Assembly (NCBI GenBank): GCA_900549135.1
Contig: URNI01000035.1
Coordinates: 1 to 18,189 of the forward strand
DNA: 18,189 nt
Source of the DNA: an uncultured Collinsella sp.
GTDB lineage: Bacteria; Actinomycetota; Coriobacteriia; Coriobacteriales; Coriobacteriaceae
Direction: 5' to 3'
The notes beneath the pieces were generated by a model, which searched no databases, had not been told where the DNA came from, and saw only the letters and a list, made by a program, of their open reading frames with translations. This document shows positions 14,553 through 18,189 of the stretch, piece by piece. Each line of letters begins with the position of its first letter. The first letter of the stretch is position 1. The translations under genes and the position numbers were made by a program.

Positions 14553-14610
14553 AGCCCCTGTGCCTGCGTAAACTTTCCCATCCTTTGTGTGGAATCGCAG
14601 GTCAGGGGCT
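14553..14610. other. Long two-part hairpin between pyrF and mihF
   Basis: AGCCCCTG (14553-14560) pairs with CAGGGGCT (14603-14610) and CCTGCG (14563-14568) with CGCAGG (14596-14601), separated by a small asymmetric bulge and a 27-nt terminal loop. There is no U tract on the plus strand; the minus strand has ATTTTG. It may end the pyr transcript or be a dispersed repeat. It is not a standard terminator. Confidence 0.45.
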
Positions 14611-14629
14611 TAACTTTGGGCGCAGTATA

Positions 14630-14658
14630 TTGCACTTTTTGCGGGTATCGTCTAACCT
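14630..14658 (+). promoter_or_regulatory. Probable promoter of mihF-gmk-rpoZ-thiI
   Basis: TTGCAC (14630-14635) and TAACCT (14653-14658) are separated by exactly 17 nt, a good sigma-70-type match. The predicted start near 14665 leaves a leader of about 80 nt before mihF. Confidence 0.55.
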
Positions 14659-14670
14659 ATGGAGCCGCGA

Positions 14671-14707
14671 TTGGGCATTTTGTACGTTCTACGTGCTAAA
14701 ATGCCAA
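14671..14707 (+). promoter_or_regulatory. 5' stem-loop of the mihF transcript
   Basis: TTGG/CCAA, CATTTT/AAAATG and GTACG/CGTGC stack into a 15-bp stem with one bulged base on each side and the loop TTCTA. It starts about 5 nt after the predicted transcription start. It could protect the message from 5' decay, or be an operator read as DNA. No U tract follows, so it is unlikely to be a terminator. Confidence 0.5.
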
Positions 14708-14746
14708 TTATTGAATCAGATATAACCCAACTATTTGGAGGTACGA

Positions 14747-15055
14747 ATGGCACTCCCTCAGCTTACCGATGAGCAGCGTAAGCAGGCTCTTGAGAAGGCT
14801 GCTGCCGCACGTCACGCCCGCGCTGAGCTTCGCGAGCAGATCAAGAAGGGCGAGAAGTCCCTCGAGTCCGTGCTTAACTCCGATGACCCCATCGCTTCCC
14901 GCATGAAGGTTTCCACCCTCATCGAGTCTCTCCCCGGTTATGGCAAGGCCAAGGCCGCCAAGATCATGGAGGAGCTCGGTATCTCCGCTACCCGTCGCGT
15001 CCAGGGCCTCGGCGTCCGTCAGCGCGAGCAGCTCCTCGAGCAGCTGACCAAATAA
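14747..15055 (+). CDS. mihF: Actinobacterial integration host factor (mIHF)
   Basis: mIHF is a small DNA-binding nucleoid protein of actinobacteria, unrelated to E. coli IHF, first known as a host factor for mycobacteriophage L5 integration. The 102-residue product begins MALPQLTDEQRKQALEKAA. It has a charged helical N-terminal half and a C-terminal helix-two-turn-helix region (about 50-100) with LPGYGKAKAAKIMEELGI and the basic TRRVQGLGVRQREQLL, which contacts DNA. ATG 14747 follows TTTGGAGGT at good distance; the open frame at 14735 has no such site. The next gene, gmk, starts on the base after its stop. The mihF-gmk-rpoZ order is conserved in actinobacteria and supports the taxonomic guess. 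Confidence 0.94.
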   Translation: MALPQLTDEQRKQALEKAAAARHARAELREQIKKGEKSLESVLNSDDPIASRMKVSTLIESLPGYGKAKAAKIMEELGISATRRVQGLGVRQREQLLEQLTK

Positions 15056-15625
15056 GTGAGCGCTCAGGATTCCAAGCTCTTTGTGATTTCTGGACCGTCA
15101 GGCGCAGGGAAGGGTACGCTCGTCACTCGTGTGCGCGAGCGCCGCTCGAACCTGGGCCTGACGGTTTCGGCTACCACGCGAGCACCACGCAAAGGTGAGG
15201 TCGACGGCGTCAACTACTTTTTTCTGACGCGCGAGGAGTTCGACCGCCGCGTGGCAAACGGTGAGTTTGTTGAGTGGGCCGAGGTCCACGGTAACTGCTA
15301 CGGCACGTTGGTGAGCGAGGTCACATCCAAGCTCGCCTCTGGCGCATCTCTGATTTTGGAGATCGATGTCCAGGGCGCCCTGCAGGTGAAGGAGCGTTTC
15401 CCCGAGGCCGTGCTGATCTTTATCAAGCCGCCTTCGCTTGAGGTGCTCCGCGAGCGTCTAGTCGGTCGCGGTACCGAGACGCCCGAGACGATTGAGCTGC
15501 GTATGGCAAACGCCGCCGATGAACTTGCCCTTGCCGACCGCTACGACGACGTCGTGGTGAATGACGATCTCGACCGCGCGACCGATGAGCTCGTTCGCGT
15601 TCTCGATATGCATGAAAGGATCTGA
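15056..15625 (+). CDS. gmk: Guanylate kinase
   Basis: Gmk phosphorylates GMP to GDP with ATP. The 189-residue protein has the P-loop GPSGAGKGT (13-21), the GMP-binding region with TTRAPRKGEVDGVNYFF (about 40-56), FVEWAEVHGNCYGT, and LEIDVQGALQVK. The lid and C-terminal helices follow. The length is usual for the family. The GTG start at 15056 directly follows the mihF stop, and no clear Shine-Dalgarno sequence precedes it, so it probably relies on coupling to mihF translation. rpoZ follows after 5 nt. Confidence 0.97.
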   Translation: MSAQDSKLFVISGPSGAGKGTLVTRVRERRSNLGLTVSATTRAPRKGEVDGVNYFFLTREEFDRRVANGEFVEWAEVHGNCYGTLVSEVTSKLASGASLILEIDVQGALQVKERFPEAVLIFIKPPSLEVLRERLVGRGTETPETIELRMANAADELALADRYDDVVVNDDLDRATDELVRVLDMHERI

Positions 15626-15630
15626 GGTCC

Positions 15631-15912
15631 GTGTCCGTTGTAAAGCCTTGCATTGACGATCTTCTGGAGAAGACCGATCACAACCGCTTCCTGCTCGCTT
15701 CGCTTGCCTCCAAGCGCGCCTGCGATATCAATAGCATGCTGCGTGGCCAGCACAACCGCGTGCTTGCCGTCCAGGATGTCGATGACATCACCATCGGGCT
15801 TTCCGGTGCCGACACCATCTCGATGGCTATGGACGAGATTGTCGACGGCGACATCTCTTACGACGAGGCCCGTTACGAGAAGGCGCTCGGCCACAAGGTT
15901 GCTGAAGCCTAA
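15631..15912 (+). CDS. rpoZ: DNA-directed RNA polymerase omega subunit
   Basis: The omega subunit binds and stabilises the beta' subunit of RNA polymerase. The 93-residue protein starts MSVVKPCIDDLLEKTDHNRFLLASLASKRACDI with the conserved block of helix 1-2 (basic residues in SKRAC-DIN, here following LLASLA). Residues 75-93 form a basic, acidic-mixed C-terminal helix. GTG 15631 is chosen because of GAGG a few bases upstream and the match to the family start. It overlaps neither gmk (5-nt gap) nor thiI, which starts directly after its stop. Placement after gmk is the standard bacterial arrangement. Confidence 0.92.
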   Translation: MSVVKPCIDDLLEKTDHNRFLLASLASKRACDINSMLRGQHNRVLAVQDVDDITIGLSGADTISMAMDEIVDGDISYDEARYEKALGHKVAEA

Positions 15913-17157
15913 ATGGCGGCTCGCGTCTGCCTGGTCCACTATCACGAGGTTGGACTGAAGGGTAAGAACCGCGCACATTTTGAGCATATCCTCATGGATA
16001 ACATCAAGGCGGCCTTGGCCGCCTTTTCCGTGAATGCCGTGTCTCGAATTTCCGGTTATATCCTCGTGACCTTTAACGAGCATCAGGCCGACGAGGCGGC
16101 GCGTGTCATTCGCACCGTTCCCGGCGTTGCTCGTGTGTCTTTGGCGTATCACACCAATCGCGACCCTCAGGAGTACTGTGCCGCCGCCGTGAAGGCGCTG
16201 CGCGAGTTTGGTTCCTTCGATTCGTTTAAGGTGCACGCCAAGCGCTCCAATACCGATTATGAGCTCACCTCGATTGACATCAATCGTCAGGTGGGCGAGG
16301 TGCTGTGCGAGGCCTTCCCCGATAAAAAGGTTCAAATGCACGACCCCGATGCGATGGTGCACGTACTGGTGGTCCAGGGTAGCGTTTATGTGTACGCGCG
16401 CTCCGAGCGCGGCGTGGGCGGTCTGCCGGTGGGTTCTGCCGGCAAGGTCGTGACGCTGCTGTCGTCGGGTATTGATTCTCCGGTGGCAACCTGGATGCTC
16501 GCGCGTCGCGGCGCGGTGTGCGTGCCGGTACATTTCTCAGGTCGTCCGCAGACGCCCGACACGAGCGAGTATTTGGTGCAGGACATCATCCGTGCGCTTG
16601 AGCCGGGTGTCCAGATCGGCCGCCTGTACGTGGTGCCGTTTGGCGACTGCCAGCGTGAGATTTCGGTCACCTGTCCCAGCAACCTGCGCGTGATCATGTA
16701 TCGCCGCATTATGTATTCGGTTGCCGAGCGCATTGCGCATATCGAGGGCGCCAAGGCTATTGTGACCGGTGAATCGCTCGGTCAGGTTGCTTCCCAGACG
16801 CTCGAGAACATCATGGCCGTCAACGAGGCCGTGAAGATTCCCGTGTTCCGTCCGCTCATCGGGTCCGACAAGCAGGAGATCATTGCGCGCGCTCAGGAGA
16901 TCGGCACGTTCGATATTTCCACCGAGGCGGCGCCCGACTGCTGCACGCTGTTTATGCCGCGTCGTCCCGAGACGCACGCCAAACTCGATGCCGTGCACGA
17001 GGCCTGGGAGCTGTTCGACCACGAGGAGATGATCGAGCGTCTGCTTAAGCAGACCGAGTACATTGACTTCTCCAGCAACTCGTATAAGGCCCCTAAGACC
17101 TTAAAACGCAAACATTCGGAGCTTGCTCCGCGTGAGATTTACCAAGATCACGAGTAA
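15913..17157 (+). CDS. thiI: tRNA 4-thiouridine synthetase ThiI (no rhodanese domain)
   Basis: ThiI adenylates U8 of tRNA and inserts sulfur to make 4-thiouridine; in some bacteria it also serves thiazole synthesis. The 414-residue protein has a ferredoxin-like N-terminal region and THUMP domain (about 1-165), then a PP-loop ATPase domain. Its PP-loop reads SSGIDSP (184-190), where most ThiI have SGGIDSP or a similar glycine-rich sequence. GESLGQVASQTLENI (286-300) is a family signature, and DCCTLFMP (342-349) resembles the DCCTIF motif of Bacillus ThiI. The rhodanese domain of E. coli ThiI is absent, so a separate cysteine desulfurase must deliver sulfur. ATG 15913 abuts the rpoZ stop. A strong terminator follows. 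Confidence 0.95.
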   Translation: MAARVCLVHYHEVGLKGKNRAHFEHILMDNIKAALAAFSVNAVSRISGYILVTFNEHQADEAARVIRTVPGVARVSLAYHTNRDPQEYCAAAVKALREFGSFDSFKVHAKRSNTDYELTSIDINRQVGEVLCEAFPDKKVQMHDPDAMVHVLVVQGSVYVYARSERGVGGLPVGSAGKVVTLLSSGIDSPVATWMLARRGAVCVPVHFSGRPQTPDTSEYLVQDIIRALEPGVQIGRLYVVPFGDCQREISVTCPSNLRVIMYRRIMYSVAERIAHIEGAKAIVTGESLGQVASQTLENIMAVNEAVKIPVFRPLIGSDKQEIIARAQEIGTFDISTEAAPDCCTLFMPRRPETHAKLDAVHEAWELFDHEEMIERLLKQTEYIDFSSNSYKAPKTLKRKHSELAPREIYQDHE

Positions 17158-17170
17158 ATTTGTGCATAGA

Positions 17171-17200
17171 CCGACGATGCGCCTGCATCGTCGGCCTTTT
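17171..17200 (+). terminator. Rho-independent terminator after thiI
   Basis: CCGACGATGC and GCATCGTCGG form a perfect 10-bp stem with the tetraloop GCCT, followed by CCTTTT. It lies 13 nt after the thiI stop and ends the mihF-gmk-rpoZ-thiI transcript. Confidence 0.93.
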
Positions 17201-17272
17201 GCTATCTGGGCATTTTGCGGCTAAGTGTTCATTTGCTGACGTGTGCCTGAATAAATGGACAGATTTGTGCAA

Positions 17273-17307
17273 GGTTTTGGTCGGTTTTTGGTTTGACCGT
17301 TAAAACC
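17273..17307 (+). other. Stem-loop upstream of comEA
   Basis: GGTTTTGG (17273-17280) pairs with TTAAAACC (17300-17307) and, after a bulged T, CGGT with ACCG (17282-17285 with 17296-17299), around a 10-nt loop. It lies 63 nt before the comEA start, in a gap where I find no convincing promoter boxes. It may be a leader structure or an operator. Confidence 0.35.
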
Positions 17308-17370
17308 GGTTTTGGAGCGTGGCTGTTGTGGAGCTCCTTTCCTGACACGATGGTGTTGGGAGGTTTTGCT

Positions 17371-18084
17371 ATGGCGCAGCGCGAACAACACGAACGAGTC
17401 AAACGGATGGACCGCTTGGCGGACAAGCTGTTCGGTCATAAGGCAGTGGTGATGGCGATACTGGTCGTCATTGCGATGGCGAGTGGACTGGCGATGGCGA
17501 ACCTTGGCGGCGGTGCCGGTGGCGTGTCGTTTGAGCGCACTGACGGTTCAGGCTCGTTGGTGGAGCCGGGATCCGGTGATGCCTCGAGCGGAAAGACATC
17601 CGAAGGTTCTTCGGCTAAGGCTTCTGCCGCGGCAGAGGTCTATGTCGATGTCGACGGCGCCGTTGTGTCGCCCGGTGTATATCGTCTCAAGGACGGCGCG
17701 CGGGTGGCTCAGGCGATTGATGCCGCCGGCGGGCTTACGCCCGAGGCAGACGTTACGGGGCTTAACCGGGCATCCAAGGTCACTGATGGACAAAAAATCC
17801 ACGTTCCAACGGTGGGGGAGCAGCAGGCGTCCATTGCGGAAGCCGGTGTTGATGGTGGGGCTTCCGCATCATTGGGCGTGAGTGGCGCAACGGGCCTAGT
17901 CAACATCAATACGGCAAGCGCGGCAGAGCTGCAGACGCTCTCGGGCATCGGTCCCTCCATGGCGCAGTCGATTATCGATGAGCGGACAAAGAACGGTGCT
18001 TTTGCCTCGGTTGACGATCTGATGCGTGTGTCGGGAATCGGCGAGAAGAAGCTTGCCAAAATCAAAGATTGCATCTGCGTATGA
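17371..18084 (+). CDS. comEA: ComEA-type competence DNA receptor
   Basis: ComEA binds incoming double-stranded DNA at the outer face of the membrane during natural transformation. The 237-residue protein has a short basic cytoplasmic start, one membrane anchor (about 25-44, VVMAILVVIAMASGLAMANL) and a low-complexity Gly/Ser/Ala linker (45-88). Next come a SLBB domain (about 89-147, beginning EVYVDVDGAVVSPGVY), a second flexible linker, and a C-terminal tandem helix-hairpin-helix DNA-binding domain (about 176-235). That domain has VNINTASAAELQTLSGIG and a second SGIGEKKLAKI hairpin. ATG 17371 has GGGAGG (17358-17363) 7 nt upstream; the frame is open to 17293 but lacks such a site. The stop overlaps the next start as ATGA, the expected comEA-comEC junction. 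Confidence 0.94.
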   Translation: MAQREQHERVKRMDRLADKLFGHKAVVMAILVVIAMASGLAMANLGGGAGGVSFERTDGSGSLVEPGSGDASSGKTSEGSSAKASAAAEVYVDVDGAVVSPGVYRLKDGARVAQAIDAAGGLTPEADVTGLNRASKVTDGQKIHVPTVGEQQASIAEAGVDGGASASLGVSGATGLVNINTASAAELQTLSGIGPSMAQSIIDERTKNGAFASVDDLMRVSGIGEKKLAKIKDCICV

Positions 18085-18189
18085 GTGCGACCGAGCGTGA
18101 ACATGTGATGCCTCCGCGGCCCCTGATGCCGTGGACGATGGCCCTTTGTGCCGGCTTGTGTGCGAGCTGTGGCTTGGTACTTAACGTGG
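18081..18189 (+). CDS. comEC: Probable ComEC DNA-uptake channel, 3'-truncated by the window edge
   Basis: An open frame begins at ATG 18081, overlapping the comEA stop in ATGA, and runs off the window after 36 codons. The short start (MSATEREHVMPPRPLMPW) is followed by a hydrophobic stretch rich in Ala, Leu, Cys and Gly (TMALCAGLCASCGLVL), consistent with a first membrane helix. ComEC forms the inner-membrane channel for transforming DNA and normally follows comEA. The name rests mainly on position, since no diagnostic domain is in view. Confidence 0.6.
   Translation, partial: MSATEREHVMPPRPLMPWTMALCAGLCASCGLVLNV

Noticed and set aside
15541..16533. 330-codon open frame on the minus strand opposite gmk, rpoZ and thiI
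   Set aside because: It crosses three real, tightly packed genes and has biased composition without motifs.

Overview
The window is a GC-rich bacterial chromosome segment of mostly housekeeping genes. An actinobacterial-type integration host factor (mIHF) sits directly upstream of gmk and rpoZ, next to a pyrR-led pyrimidine operon, an arrangement known from actinobacteria such as Mycobacterium. Fermentative AdhE and an NAD-type (PyrK-dependent) dihydroorotate dehydrogenase point to an anaerobe. Together these suggest an anaerobic gut actinobacterium of the class Coriobacteriia, with Collinsella or a close relative as the best guess. That is inferred from gene content and codon usage, not from any search.

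Layout. (1) 1-3546, plus strand: the end of rseP, then ispG (isoprenoid synthesis) and proS, closed by a strong terminator. (2) 3651-7275, minus strand: adhE with its promoter, then an unnamed APH-family small-molecule kinase. (3) 7379-8426: a transposon-like cassette made of one IS200-like/REP-associated tyrosine transposase (RAYT) gene between 51-bp inverted repeats. It has its own promoter and a hairpin covering its ribosome binding site, and lies between adhE and rpmB. (4) 8444-8795, minus strand: rpmB (ribosomal protein L28) with promoter and terminator. (5) 8924-14507, plus strand: the pyr operon pyrR-pyrB-pyrC-pyrK-pyrD-pyrF, headed by a readable three-state attenuator (anti-antiterminator, antiterminator, terminator). 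(6) 14630-17200, plus strand: mihF-gmk-rpoZ-thiI, tightly packed, with a promoter, a 5' stem-loop and a strong terminator. (7) 17371 to the end: competence genes comEA and the first codons of a probable comEC.

How the genes work together. PyrB, PyrC, PyrD/PyrK and PyrF carry out UMP synthesis from carbamoyl phosphate through dihydroorotate and orotate, and decarboxylate OMP. The carbamoyl-phosphate synthetase genes (carAB) and pyrE are not in the window and must lie elsewhere. PyrR probably senses UMP/UTP and closes the operon through the leader. The mihF-gmk-rpoZ group links nucleoid organisation, GMP kinase and the RNA polymerase omega subunit.

The least ordinary elements are the RAYT cassette, with promoter and ribosome binding site both inside inverted repeats, and the pyr leader, where three overlapping pairings can be traced base by base. 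I saw no CRISPR array, tRNA, rRNA or phage gene.
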